From NCBI GenBank assembly GCA_032622095.1, contig CP136067.1, positions 60,954,893 to 61,018,892 of the forward strand: a stretch of DNA of 64,000 nt, given 5' to 3'. The translations under genes were made by a program, and so were the position numbers. Under the pieces are notes generated by a model. It made no database searches and was not told the DNA's origin. It worked only from the letters and a program-made list of their open reading frames with translations. The stretch is from Siphonodentalium dalli (lineage: Eukaryota; Mollusca; Scaphopoda; Gadilida; Siphonodentaliidae). Below are positions 23,875 to 35,164 of the stretch, in pieces. How positions within the stretch are numbered: the first letter of the stretch is position 1; each line of letters starts with the position of its first letter.

Positions 23875-24119
23875 CTTATACTACAGTGCTTTTCGAGGAA
23901 ATATTGCAGTTCTGTTTTCCTCCTAATCTTGACTTGCGTTGTATTGGTCCTCAACAGGGTTGGGTCAATCCGCTCCATCTCGGACCACATGTCATCCATA
24001 TCACCCTGTGTTGCTGGGTCATATGTTTTAATCAGTTCTCCAGACCAAGTCAGGCGCTCGAACATTCGTCGTAGCAGACTCCGGCATCCATCAACGCTCT
24101 GCACAACTTCTTGTTCAAC

Positions 24120-24470
24120 CTGTAACCATATCGTGCAAACGTTTGGTGGACGTTCTACCTTATTAATATATATACATATATATACAATGTGGATGGAATG
24201 GATATTGGTATATAAAGTATAAGTGCTTGCATTATAGAATGATAGGGTTATTCGCCTAGACCAACGCACTAGCAAGATTAACAGCTAGGTACCAGTTGAT
24301 TCTAATTCACCATACAAACCAATGACGCATGTAGGCTACAATAGTGTTGTATATATATATATAAAAATAAACCAATTAAATATCGCGTGTTGGTGTGCCA
24401 GGCCCGTGATATGAATAAAAATTAAAATGTCGAATATATTGTAAAACACATGCAGTATGGTATAATATAC
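24120..24470 (-). other. Predicted intron 1 of the transposase pseudogene
   Basis: On the - strand the donor reads CCAGAG|GTATATTA and the acceptor GGTTACAG|GTTGAA. Removing it joins AEENPE to VEQEVVQ in frame (phase 0). It contains AT microsatellite runs. Confidence 0.65.
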
Positions 24471-27219
24471 CTCTGGGTTTTCCTCGGCTAACTTCTGTAT
24501 CGCCTTCATACTGTTGGCGGATGCTAGCTTTGTCTCCACCGCTGTTTCCGTCCGCATCAAACAGACTCCTTGTAGCGCGACATTTAATACACTCATAACA
24601 CGTTCGGCGGTGTCCTTCCACGAGTTGTACGGTGGGGTCCTCACCGTGCAAACGACATCAAGGTCTCTTTTTAGGAACATCGAGATCAATGCCGCTTGCA
24701 CTGAAAACAAGTTCACCCGATGATCTGGGCCGCCGTCCGTGTAGAGTAGGAGCATGGGTGGTACATCATCGGATCCTAAAATTTGATTTAGCTCAGTCCA
24801 ACACGAACGTCACCTTCGTACCAAGAGCCTAATATTTCGGTAGGTATGCGAATCCGAAGACATGCACTTGGTACCAACAACAACTTCGTGAAGTCATGAT
24901 CGCACACTTGGAACGACTGGTTAAGGCCAACCAGAACCTGCTTACCACGTTCGACAGCCGCGACGGGGTAGCCCGGCTCACCTACTTTACACTTATGCTT
25001 GTCATCCATGCAGAAGAACGAGACGTGATCACGAAACATCAAAGCGTATTCCTTTAGGTATCGAAACAATGCACTGGCATAGTGGCAATCCATGTGTTGT
25101 TTACGGAATTGCCGCGATTGCACCATGTATTTAATTTTCAGACGGCCAGTATGTTGCTTCGCTGATTTAACAGTCACCCTTTTCGGCCAGAACTGTAACC
25201 GAAGCCATTCTTGGCTAGGTATTGGAGTGTCAGCTGGACATTTGGTTTTCACTTCAGCATGTAAATCTCTGACACTTTATAGAGCCGTTGCAAGATGTGT
25301 TACCACGTCACCGTTGTGGATGTAATCGTGTCGCCGATCGCTGACCGCCGTTTCGACTGTATTCTCGATGTATTTTTGACATTCCTCTAGAAAAACAGAA
25401 TAACGACTTGGGTCAAGTCCATTTTCTACACGCATGTCTATAAGCAGGTCGTGATCTTGGCTTTCTACAATTTCAGCTACTCGGGCATCAATGGCAGCTT
25501 CATCCATAGTCCTGGCGGCGGAATTATCGCCCGTGAGCATTCTGTACATATCGCGCATGTAGCACGATTTAGTGTTGGTGACCAGTCCGTATACGCTGGC
25601 AAATTCTCTACGCATAGCCCTCGTATGGTACACAGGTTTCTTCTCCATCACCCGATCCTTTACCTTGTTGTTCTGATCCATCAATTCGGAGCCGCTTAAA
25701 CCAGGAGGTACCCGCCAAACAAACTCTAGATTCTGACGACCTGTACTGTATGTGTATCGCACCACGGATGTCGAGAAAAAGAGACCTTTAAGATACTCCT
25801 GTTTGCGCCAGGTCTCTCCTGTGGGACAGTAGTCATTTAATAAAATTGGATCAAATTGTTCCATGCTGTCAATGGCCTCGTGGAGTTTCTGATATATCGA
25901 TGTTTTGATATCTGACTTCACATCCGCTGCTTCGTACATGGTCCACTGTTCACGGTCACTAGTGATGAGTTCGCGAATTTCATCGTGCTGCTTCTTGACG
26001 GCAGTTGTTTGCTTATGTAAATACTCTGCATGCTTACGCAGGTTATAAGCAAGGCGTATGAGTGTAGTCCTGACCCCAGCCCACGACAACTTCTTCATGT
26101 AAGTCTGGGCGGTGAGACGAAATAAATTTTCAGATTCGTTTCCAAGTTTACTTGCATCTAAGAATGTACTATCAATCTTCTTTCGTTTCCGAAACTCGGG
26201 TTTGTTGAAGCCTTGGAAATGTGACAGCTCTTTGGGGACACGATGAGACCGTTCTGCCAGCGTACCATGATTACCATCAATATACCAGAGGACAGACGCA
26301 AATGTACTGATAAACGAAGATCCCAAACATACAACTTCATCAGCGGACCAGCCTACCCTCATGTTATGCAGCCATTCCAAAACTTTGTTCTTTAGGTCAT
26401 CCTTCCGGTTGATCGGGGATTGTATAGCAGGCGGAAGGTTACATGCGGTCCTGAGTGATGCTGCCATCATAGCATCAAATGTGTTGACGCATTGAGTTTT
26501 TTGTTCGGAGATACATGTATTCCCTGTGGGTGGGGTTATGGTGAATGTTATGAAGTTCCCCAGACTAGATATAATGTCACCCACGGCAGTTTGGCAATCG
26601 ATATCAACATAATCTATCGCACTTTTTGTTTTTGATACTTTAACTTTAACAATTGCATTCCCTGAACATTTCATACACTTGGATGAGACTGCTATGCTCT
26701 GGGAGTGTTGTCCCGTAAAAGGCCTTAAGAATCTTCGGCCCATCGGTGATTTGTATAATCACAAATCCCATATTCTGAACAGACAAATTATAATTTTATA
26801 AAATGCGCCACTTGAAACTTTACACAGAAACACGTGTTTCCGGTAGGTGTACGCGTTTCCGTAAGGTGTGATCGATTGGCGTACCGTGTACCGATGTTTA
26901 TACTTTGCGTAATGTGACTTCCTGGATATAGAGTAGTCTTTCTTTGACCGATATTGAGCTCCGCGTAAAGTATAATTGGTGTTTTAGAGAAATATAAAAA
27001 ACAAAAAATAATACGCCTATGATAAACAAGTAATCTTTTTTGAGGGGCCTAAATTAAATTTATATCAAATTATTAACTTTGATTTTAAGATAACCTATTG
27101 ACCTGGAAGTTTACAGGATGCATCTTCGACTCAAATTACTTAGTTTTCTATATATTATTGATAATAGATTGTTGTTATCATCGGGAATTTATTGAAAATG
27201 GCATACAGTACCCCTTTAA

Positions 27220-27810
27220 TGTTCCATCATGTATTATGCAGTCTGAATAGTTAATATTACCTCACGTGACGTCACATGCGGGACAACTAGCGACACGCAG
27301 TGATAAACTTGAAAGGCTGACACAATTGGCTTGTATCTACTGGCGCACACTGATTGTTTATACAGAAACGGCTGGACCATCGGAGCTGAAAATTTGTGTA
27401 TATATATGGAGGTAATTTTACCCGAAAAATCTTATTAGATAGGTCCTATTGACATCAGATGTCTTAAAAGGGCACTAGTAATTGATTAAATAAAATAATT
27501 AATTATATAACCAAAACGGTTGCAATCTGGTCAGTGAAAATTGAAACATTGGAGTAAATTGACCCATAGAGTGTCAAGAGTTAGATGCCGTTGACTTCAG
27601 ACAGACGACTTTAATAAAGGGGCAAATATGAGCAATAAAGACCATTCCTTATCAGCATAGAAGATATGTAGGAAAATTGGCACAGATGGATCACTCACAT
27701 GACCAGGGGAATGCCATGGGATGGGCGTATTTAAAGTTTTACGGTGAAGTTTGACTGCAGATGACTTAAGGGGGACTAATAAATTATATGATCAATAAAG
27801 AGCGTTTATT
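27220..27810 (+). repeat. Inner left arm of the foldback element
   Basis: Pairs with 27985-28560. Examples are 'AGTCTGAATAGTTAATATTACC' near 27240 against its complement near 28530, and 'GATCAATAAAGAGCG' at about 27800 against 'GCTCTTTATTGATC' at about 27990. Confidence 0.85.
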
Positions 27811-27984
27811 ATCAGTCCAGAATTATGTCGGGAAATTGGTGGTAAAGCCATTGTGTGACAGGAAGAGTATTAGTCAGAGGTTACTTTTGTTTATACTAAT
27901 ATTAACTATATAATAGTTTATAACTAATATTAACTAATATTAACTAGGTAATATTAACTATACATACTAGGTCCCATTGACATA

Positions 27985-28683
27985 AATGCTCTTTATTGAT
28001 CGTATAATTTATTAGTCCCACTTTAAGTCATCTGCAGTCAAACTTCAACGTCAAACTTCTACGTCAAACTTCAACGTCAAACTTCAAAGACGTCCATCCC
28101 ATGGCATTTCCCCTGGTCAAGTTAGTGGTGACCCATTTGTACCAATTTTCCTACATATCTTCTAAGCTTATAAGGAACACTCTTTATTGCTCATATTTGC
28201 CCCTTTAAGTCATATTAAGTCAACGGAATCTAACTCTTGACATGTTTCCATTTTCAGCGACCAGATTGCAACCATTTTAGTTATATAATTAATTATTGTA
28301 TTTAATTAATAATTAGTGCCCTTTTAAGAATCTGTTGTCTACAGGACCTATCTAATAATATTTTCCGGGTAAAATGACCTCTATGTACAAATTTTCAGCT
28401 CCGATGGTCCAGTCGTTTCTGTATAATCGATCAGTGCGTGCGTGCCGGTAGATAAAAGCCAATTGCGTCAGCCTTTCAAGTTTGACACTGCGTGTCGCTA
28501 GTAGTCCCTCATGTGACGTCACATGAAGGAAGATTAACTATTCAGACTGCATAATCCATGATGAAAATTTAAATTGGCATAACTTCAGTTACGGGTGGCA
28601 TATCACAAAAATCTTTTCGGCACCGTGCTCACTGGATTAGCGGCGATCGATAACGATAAAAAAATCTAGACTGGACTAATCCT
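27985..28683 (-). repeat. Right arm of the foldback element
   Basis: Reverse complement of 27220-27810 followed by that of 22711-22822. It has gained a local 13-bp tandem expansion ('AAACTTCAACGTC' and variants, four units at 28035-28088) absent from the left arm. Confidence 0.85.
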
Positions 28684-28939
28684 TTAAAAACAAATCTAAC
28701 ATGTACATGTCACGATAATGTTAAAAATAATTCCTGCAGAAGAGGTATGCCATGATTCACATATGGTGATAATCATTCTAAAATGTTGATGAATCTGACA
28801 TGATCATTTCATTAAGAGATAATGACTTGAGCATTCCATACACTGTATTTAACTGCATGTTGCTTGTGACATTGGATATCTATAGGTTGATTTTAGTTCT
28901 GGTGATCTATACATTCCACAAAACTCGTATTATCTAAAT

Positions 28940-29112
28940 ATTACCCACCATTGAATGAATATGAATCATTCTTCTCTTGTATTATCTGTGTTTTTCTGTC
29001 AGTTGTCTGCTTTTATTACTTAAACACCCCTCCAAATGAATAATATACCATTCCAATGTATACTATATTTATAACTGAGTGGGAAAATCCATTTAGTATA
29101 GAAAGGGTTAGT
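28940..29112 (+). mobile_element. MITE family D, right part
   Basis: Shows the family core 'CCATTCCAATGTATAC', 'TATAACTGAGTGGGAAAATCC' and ends 'TATAGAAAGGGTTAG'. The left end is not clear. Confidence 0.55.
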
Positions 29113-30595
29113 AATTGCCATTCTTCTTGCTGTTTGTACTCTTAGCATATATGAAACAGTCTGCATTGATCATCGCTGCACTGGATTTGTGTTGATCACT
29201 TCATTTATTTGTTGAAACTTGTTATGTGTGAGACAATTACATGCATATTGTCACTGAGCTATCTTGGACCAAATGGTGTGTATTTTAGTCTGACATTGTT
29301 ATCCCTTGTGTAGTACATGACATATATAATACCGTCTGGATTGTAAATTGAGTTGTAAGGAATCGCTATATATTCTGACCAAACCTAATGATTCCCAGAG
29401 AAATCATTTAGAGCAAGCTTCAGAAAAGAAGATCTGATTTCCATACCAGGCCTCCTGTCCATCATGAACAGCAATGACATTCCATGCATCTTAGAGACAG
29501 GCCGCAGAGAAAAAACAGCAGGATGAAATTGAATCACGTATTTAAACTTGCTTGCTCATGTCATGAACAATCTAATTCCTATCCTCTTTCTCTGAACCTA
29601 ATGCCGGCTGGCTAATCAATTCCAAGCAGGTTCTGTTCGATTTCATGAGTGGGAACCCAAATTTGTCTTTGATCCAGCACTTGAAGAGTTGAGATGCCAA
29701 TTTTCAAATATGCCTTATTTGAATATTATTTTTCATTTTTAAAGATGTTGTATCTCTTCCCATAACCCTCTGTATAGTTTGTGCAGGTATAAAATATTAA
29801 TTTTAAGTCTAAGAGAATAACTGGTAACAGCAGCTTCTGTCACTAGGAAATAATTTGTTCTTCAATTATTATCTATGAATCGGGGCAGAAAATGTGACTA
29901 TTTGAGAACATCGTATTAACATTTTAGGTTAAAAATTTATCTTTTAAATGCTTTTAGGTGAAATATGTGCAACACCATATATATGTATATATATGTTTCT
30001 CGTGTATGTGATTTGGTCATAATAGTTGAGAAATCTACATTGAAAAGGAGTTCCATAGAAATTTTTTTGTTTTTGAAACTTAGTGATGCCTGGAAGAGAT
30101 AGGGCATCTTCAACAAAAGACTTTGATAACCTTTCAGTAACCTCAAATAAAATTAAAGATAAAAAGGAGAGAAAATAGATGAAACTAGAATGCACTCAGA
30201 GAGATGCCAATGTGCGCAAAAATGTAATAAACAATAATTTAAAAAATAATTTCACTGTATTTTACTTAATTTATTTAATTTAATGTTAGAAAAATTACCA
30301 TTTCTCATTTCATCACAGATAAATGCAAATTACTATATTAATCATTTAAGTAATTAAAACCAATTCCATGTTGCCGAAAGGATGAGACTTTAATATCGAT
30401 TACATTTTTTTCAGCGGCATATTTTGATTTTGATTTTCCGATAGTCAAAGTTGACCAAAGGAGCAATTATAAGAAATAATTAATACTATTTGTGTAAATA
30501 TTGATAGCAGCCAATATGCAACAATAAATATCAATAATAACGATCATTTTTTGTAATAATAAACTCTTCAAACGGTGTTTGTGTCAACAAATGCA
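29113..30595. other. No feature recognised
   Basis: AT-rich sequence. A segment around 29400-29560 is less AT-rich ('CCATACCAGGCCTCCTGTCC') but has no open splice-flanked frame. The small ORFs at 29937-30195 include an AT microsatellite and look accidental. Confidence 0.35.
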
Positions 30596-30599
30596 TTTT

Positions 30600-31136
30600 T
30601 TTTTTTGTGTTACGTCATTCGTCGTATTTGACCCGGAACTCGGCTGAAGGTTAGGCTATTCAGCCTATTGCGAAATCGAGTTCTGAATGTCTCTCTTTCC
30701 CCGCACGATAAAAAGAGGTCTTCGCATGAACCAAAAATGATAAAACTTCCCAATTATAAGTAAAAATACCCAAATGAAGGAGTCTATGTAGGTCCCGAAG
30801 GAGTCTATAGACTCTTTGATGTCGAGTTCTGATGGAGAAAATGGAGGTCGATCTATTTTTGTCATAACTCTGACGTATTTTGACCTGGGAGAAAAAATCG
30901 AAATCGAGGCTCACTACGAACATGCCAGTTTTAAATATAGAACAGGGAATCCCGACAAATGGCGATATCGGCGACAAACAAATAATCGAAAACAACACAT
31001 AAAATAAACATAGCAAAAAAACGCGGCACAGTAAAAATGTCAGAACGCCACGAGGTTTTACGTCGTTTTTGGTGACGTCATGGAGTGACACCAACCTACG
31101 AATCTGTCTGATCGCCATACTGTTGCGCGAGCGCAC
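30600..31136. other. CpG-enriched island
   Basis: CpG dinucleotides are much denser than in the flanks (for instance 'TGCGCGAGCGCACGT' at its right edge, 'TACGTCGTTTTTGGTGACGTCA' near 31060). It includes CRE-like TGACGTCA. A 158-codon - strand open stretch (30660-31136) and a shorter + strand one overlap and have no recognisable domains. It could be an unmethylated promoter or a young transposon fragment; I cannot decide. Confidence 0.4.
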
Positions 31137-31138
31137 GT

Positions 31139-31275
31139 AATGACTTGCAGATTGATTGGGGTCATTGGATTTTGACCCGCAGAGTAATTAAACAAAGTGT
31201 GTGAATCCCGAACAGACTTTGTTTAATTACTCTGCCAGTCAAAACCAATGACCCCCAATTGTTCTGCAAGTCATT
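31139..31275. repeat. 137-bp hairpin with ~60-bp arms
   Basis: 'AATGACTTGCAGATTGATTGG' on the left pairs with 'CCAATTGTTCTGCAAGTCATT' on the right. The inner stem 'AGAGTAATTAAACAAAGT' pairs with 'ACTTTGTTTAATTACTCT', with a loop of about 17 bases at 31199-31215. It abuts the CpG-rich island. Confidence 0.85.
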
Positions 31276-31319
31276 TCTTATAATCATAAACCAGTATATT
31301 TTAATAGAATATTAATAAT

Positions 31320-31456
31320 TTGAACAGCTTTTCAAAAGTATATTTGTATCTGGCATCTGCTTTATTACCTGAACATCCCTCTAACTGAATAATAAACCAT
31401 TCCAATGTATTCTTTTATAACTGAAAGCGAGAATCAATTTAGTGTAGAAATGGTTA
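31320..31456 (+). mobile_element. MITE family D, right part
   Basis: Contains 'CCATTCCAATGTATTC', 'TATAACTGAAAGCGAGAATC' and the end 'TGTAGAAATGGTTAA'. The left border is unclear. Confidence 0.5.
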
Positions 31457-31504
31457 AATAGTATATCTCTATGAATATAAGGAGGCAGATCATGTATAAA
31501 TTAT

Positions 31505-31772
31505 AAACCATTTCTATACTAAGTAACTCATTGGCAAGTAGTTATCCCTTAGGAAATGTTCAGATGATAAGTTCAACTATTAAATGGCCAAGTCATTTGC
31601 TGAATTTATTATCTGAACATTTGCCACCAATGAATATGAATCCTTCTGCACTTATATTATCTTTTTGTCTGTCTGATTTTATTACGTGAACACCCCCTCC
31701 AAATGAGTAATAGACCGTTCCAATGTATAGGTTAATAACTGATGGGAGAAACCATTCTGTATAGAAAGGGTT
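31505..31772 (+). mobile_element. MITE family D, near-complete copy
   Basis: Starts with 'AACCATTTCTATACTAAG' and ends 'CTGTATAGAAAGGGTTAA'. These are mutually inverted, as in the complete copies at 34900-35118 and 40651-40784. The core 'CCGTTCCAATGTATAG' is present. Confidence 0.6.
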
Positions 31773-33499
31773 AACCTGGAACCTTGAATTCATCAATAAA
31801 GACTTTTGGAATGATAAAATCATTCGCTACTCTGAGTTCAGTAATGTAGGCCGGATACTCCTAGCTATATTTAGGACTAATATAGCATTAGTCCGATCTT
31901 ACACACGGACCAGTATCTGTAAATTGAAACCTTATAAATCTCAGTCTTTATAGTATTTGGCTGATTTCAGGGTTCAGTTCATATCCCTGTGCTTACACTG
32001 GAAAAGGGGCTAATTGAGATTGGTGTGTTTGGCCCTCTGAGTAATTTGTCAATAATTCTATAATACTGTGCTCAACAGCGCCACCAATCCAGACTTATTT
32101 TGGCAGAAGCCTGCCATCTGCTATCAGCTTATTGGATACACTGTCCTCTCAGTACAGCAAACTAATAAGAAGTTGATTGTATTTTTCCTCATACTTTATA
32201 ACAGGATCTTGTGCAAACTTTTGATTCATTTTATCTTAATTATTGATTCACAGCATGGGATATCTTAAAGTTTATCTATCACCTTGTGTTTGGATATAAA
32301 GAAAATCATCACAGTATTTTATGTATGTGTTTTGCCAAAGGATAATAATTCATGGAACTGAAATGAATGGTTTGTTTGTTTTTTTCCTCTTGAATATGTA
32401 TAGATGAATTCTATTTATCCAGACGATGTGATTGTACAATTTCATTTTATTTATTATACTATTCATAATTTACTATGGATCACTGTTTTCCCTTATAATA
32501 TTTGTATACAGATTACCGGTAAGACATTATTTGTCATTATGTATGTAAGTATGTATGCCATATGAAAGGTGGACACCTCTCCTTATGTTCCAGATAGAGT
32601 TTGGCAATCAGACTCTAATTTTATAATAGTGTGAGTGATATGGCCATATCATGGTTTCCTTTTCCTCACATGAAATATCTGCAGCAGAGGCCAGTTTAAT
32701 ATTAATTCTAAGCAGGTATTTTCTCAGTTCTGAGGTACTGATACAACTAGGCCCTTTATAATTACATGGTTAGAATTCTCGACCAATACAAACATTTTTA
32801 TTTTGGAAAACAAAATTAAAAATAAAAATAATGTTTTTTATTTCACATTTTTCTTTGAAATCTAATGTGATGAAAACAAAACTGATTATTTTATGGACAA
32901 ATTGCAGAAGTTGACAGAAACAGTTTTTGTTTTGATTTGAACACCTATTAGGTCTATAGACTATACTGTACAGTATACAGGCTAAAATCTCTCTGACAGA
33001 TAAAAAAGAATTGTTTATTGAATGATTGTAATTGGTTCCTGACACAAGAGATATTTTGATTAATTGTTGTTTCGACCAATTGATTTGTTTCCAAGGTGTT
33101 ACTTTTTATAATTTGCTTTTGTATAGCTGCATGTTACATGCAACAAAACCAACACAACTGAAGCATATTTAAAGTTATGAATCAATTTAAAATTATTGTA
33201 GTTTTCAAAATGTATTTTTATTTTTAGGTTTGTTTTGACTGACCGACCCAACTTTTTCAAGGAAAAATCTGCTACCCAAGAGTTTACAAGAAAAGGCCTA
33301 AAATGGCTTACTATATTTTCTTGCCAATTAGCATACTTCTCTTTATCACTTAGTAGCCTTCTTCTCCCAACGGATGTCTGTCAATAATAATGTAATGAAA
33401 TTTATTCCTCAAATTTCTCATGGGAACGATTATGCAGTTCTAGCAGAAAACGCACATCCCTGAGGCTAAATAGCTGTATGAATTATTTGTACTTAACAG
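31773..33499. other. No feature recognised; presumptive intron
   Basis: AT-rich, with a small hairpin at 31872-31892 and no tandem structure. If 33500-33589 is an exon, this is its upstream intron. Confidence 0.35.
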
Positions 33500-33589
33500 G
33501 ACGAGATGAAGCTCGGACGTAATATGCGAGCAACGGCTAGGATGGATTCAGACGCAGATAGCATGTACTCTGAACCTACAGGACGCAAG
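33500..33589 (+). CDS. Candidate 90-bp host exon
   Basis: Preceded by 'TTTGTACTTAACAG' and followed by the consensus donor 'GTGAGT'. The 90 bases are open for 30 codons, starting DEMKLGRNMRATARM and ending MYSEPTGRK. It has balanced codon composition and higher GC than its surroundings. The mix of basic and Ser/Asp residues suggests a cytoplasmic, possibly phosphorylated linker. I do not recognise the protein. This is the best host-exon candidate in the window. Its length, a multiple of three, would also suit a skippable cassette exon. Confidence 0.6.
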
Positions 33590-34304
33590 GTGAGTTATTT
33601 GTAAATAACAACAGAACTGCTTTTTAACATATTTCCTCCAGAAACTCAATTAACTCACATTTCATAGTTCTATTGAGAATCAAAATTGCAGATTGCAATC
33701 AGCTCTTACCACTTGGGCTGGTACCAACTGCCAACATTTGGTCATTTTTCCACAACTGACAGTGCTATAAATTTAAGTCTCACTGATGACATGATAACAA
33801 AGATTTAAACTTCAATGTTAGTACATGTATATTGTAATCTTTATTTTTTGTTTTTATTATTATTTTGGTTATGTGAGTTTACACTTTCCTTTAGGAGAAA
33901 GTGAACAACAATGCAAACACATTTTTGTGATAAACTGTCTCAATCTTGTCATCCCTATATTATGATCTATAAATTTATCTAAATTTTGTTAAGACAATAT
34001 ATAAATGAAGTGGATCATCACCCCAATAGCAAATTAAAAAATATTTTTTCGAGTTACTTCATTTAATTTTTTGAAAAAAAAATAAAAAAATGATGTCTAT
34101 TGGGTTGATTTTTATTCAAACTTTGTATATTACTTTCTATCATAATAATATTGGCTAAACAATAATCATTATATAATCATATAAAGTTTTGATAGTTCTA
34201 ATATCCATAAACTTATTCTATGATATAAATAAAATTAAGAGATCATCAATTGTACAAACTGTAAGATTTCACTATCCAGTGCATAACAAAAATAGTATCC
34301 ATAC
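33590..34304. other. AT-rich presumptive intron
   Basis: Very AT-rich, with A runs at about 34060-34090. No repeat family was recognised. Confidence 0.35.
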
Positions 34305-34308
34305 TTAA

Positions 34309-34654
34309 AGGGAGACTGTACCTAGATCCAGCTATTTATGGGGCCATCTCCTACAATACTCAACACAATATATCAAATAAAAGAATTAATATGAGTCAAG
34401 AGTGAGAGTTATATGCACTCACATACAAAATGCCTCATGTCTAACATCCTGATAATTATAAAGAAAATGAGTAAAAAAAACTTAAGCCATTTACTCATTT
34501 TCATTATAATTACCATGTTGTTTTACATCTTTCATAAGTAAATTAGTGTATATTTTGCTTATCCCTGACTCAAATTCATTCATTTGATGCATATTTTCTG
34601 TTGAATAGAGTAGGAGGTGCCCCCTAAATGGCTGGATTTATGTACAGTTTCCCT
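34309..34654. mobile_element. MITE family A, 346-bp copy
   Basis: Flanked by TTAA (34305-34308) and CTAA (34655-34658). Ends are AGGGAGACTGTACCTAG and, reverse-complemented, AGGGAAACTGTACATAAATC. The subterminal 'CCAGCTATTTATGGGGCCA' pairs with 'TGGCTGG' and its surroundings at the right end. An internal near-palindrome centres on about 34480. The ends resemble those of the transposase-bearing element at 22827-27215. Confidence 0.8.
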
Positions 34655-34899
34655 CTAAGACAGCTTCCATCAAACAAAAATTCTCCATTACATGTCATGA
34701 AAAACAGATTTTGTCATTTCCGGAAAAAACATTCTGATACCAGATAGATCTCACCTGATCTATACTGTAATATGGGCCACTGCTTGGGCTAGTAAATGGT
34801 TAATCAATTCTTATGTACATGGTACATATCAGACTGGAATATCTACATATACAATATATCTTCCACTGTTAAAAAGATAGGAGAATACACATATTTTAA

Positions 34900-35118
34900 C
34901 TTTTTCTTTTCTAAATACTCAGTAGTTCCTCTTTGAAATTGTTCAGAAAATAAGTTCAACAGGTGGTATGAATAGGAATCACTCAATCTGTACTTGTATT
35001 ATACGCTCGTCTGTCTGTGATCTATTCATATTTTCTGAACATCACTCCTGATGAGTAATAACCCATTCCAATATATATTTTTATAATTTATGAGAGAATT
35101 CTCTTAATAAAGAAAGGG
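34900..35118 (+). mobile_element. MITE family D, 219-bp copy with TTAA flanks
   Basis: TTAA at 34896-34899 and 35119-35122. The left end begins CTTTTTCTTTTCTAAATAC and the right end, reverse-complemented, begins CCCTTTCTTTATTAAGAG. The core has 'CCATTCCAATATATATT'. Confidence 0.75.
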
Positions 35119-35164
35119 TTAAGCCATATACAGGTAGATCATGTAGATCACCTCATTTATAGCT

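Larger units (their letters stand above)
23591..26743 (-). pseudogene. DDE-type transposase-like gene with introns, inactivated
   Basis: A 488-codon open segment (26743 to 25280) carries a CxxC near its start (CMKCSG). It ends at an in-frame TAA (25277-25279), after which the same frame continues to about 24790. This next part holds FFCMDDKHKCKVGEPGYP, likely the first catalytic Asp. A frameshift near 24780, perhaps with a small deletion, precedes LLLYTDGGPDHR (second Asp) and NSWKDTAERVMSVLN (third acidic residue, Glu), an order like DDE transposase/integrase cores. Two introns fit: 24120-24470 (GT..AG, phase 0) and 23715-23874 (phase 2). The last exon has HYVFSVKKC, KPPRLPTEVF and LPDPVP, then TGA at 23591-23593; a longer Cys-rich tail seems missing. 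I recall similar uncharacterised proteins from sponges, cnidarians and molluscs; this is memory, not a search. The stop and frameshift mean no full-length product, unless one is a sequencing error. Confidence 0.75.
22827..27215 (-). mobile_element. 4.39-kb TTAA-flanked DNA transposon with DDE-type transposase gene
   Basis: Flanked by TTAA at 22823-22826 and 27216-27219. Terminal inverted repeats are AGGGATACTGTACTC and, reverse-complemented from the right, AGGGGTACTGTATGCC: 11 of the first 12 bases agree. The insertion point is confirmed by comparison with the other arm of the host foldback, which carries a single TTAA-like site there. The only coding sequence is the - strand transposase pseudogene at 23591-26743. 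TTAA duplication is known for piggyBac and Kolobok superfamilies; the protein lacks features I would use to place it in piggyBac, and the superfamily remains open. Confidence 0.8.
22711..28683. mobile_element. Long-arm foldback element (AGGATTA ends), split by a later insertion
   Basis: The left arm is 22711-22822 plus 27220-27810. The right arm, 27985-28683, is its reverse complement over about 700 bp. Outer ends read AGGATTACTCTG (left) and AGGATTAGTCCAG (reverse complement of right), with TTCA at 22707-22710 and TTAA at 28684-28687 as flanks, so TTAA target use is likely. Removing the inserted 22827-27215 restores a continuous left arm that aligns with the right arm, a filled-site versus empty-site comparison within one element. 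The original would be about 1.6 kb with a short unpaired centre (27811-27984). No coding capacity belongs to the foldback itself. Confidence 0.8.

Noticed and set aside
22823-27219. Assignment of the 4.39-kb element to piggyBac
   Set aside because: TTAA duplication fits, but the termini do not start with the CCY typical of piggyBac and the protein blocks are not those I would expect. Superfamily left open.
30660-31136. 158-codon - strand ORF with a hydrophobic stretch
   Set aside because: Overlaps open frames on the other strand in a CpG-rich segment, has no family resemblance and no splice or promoter support.
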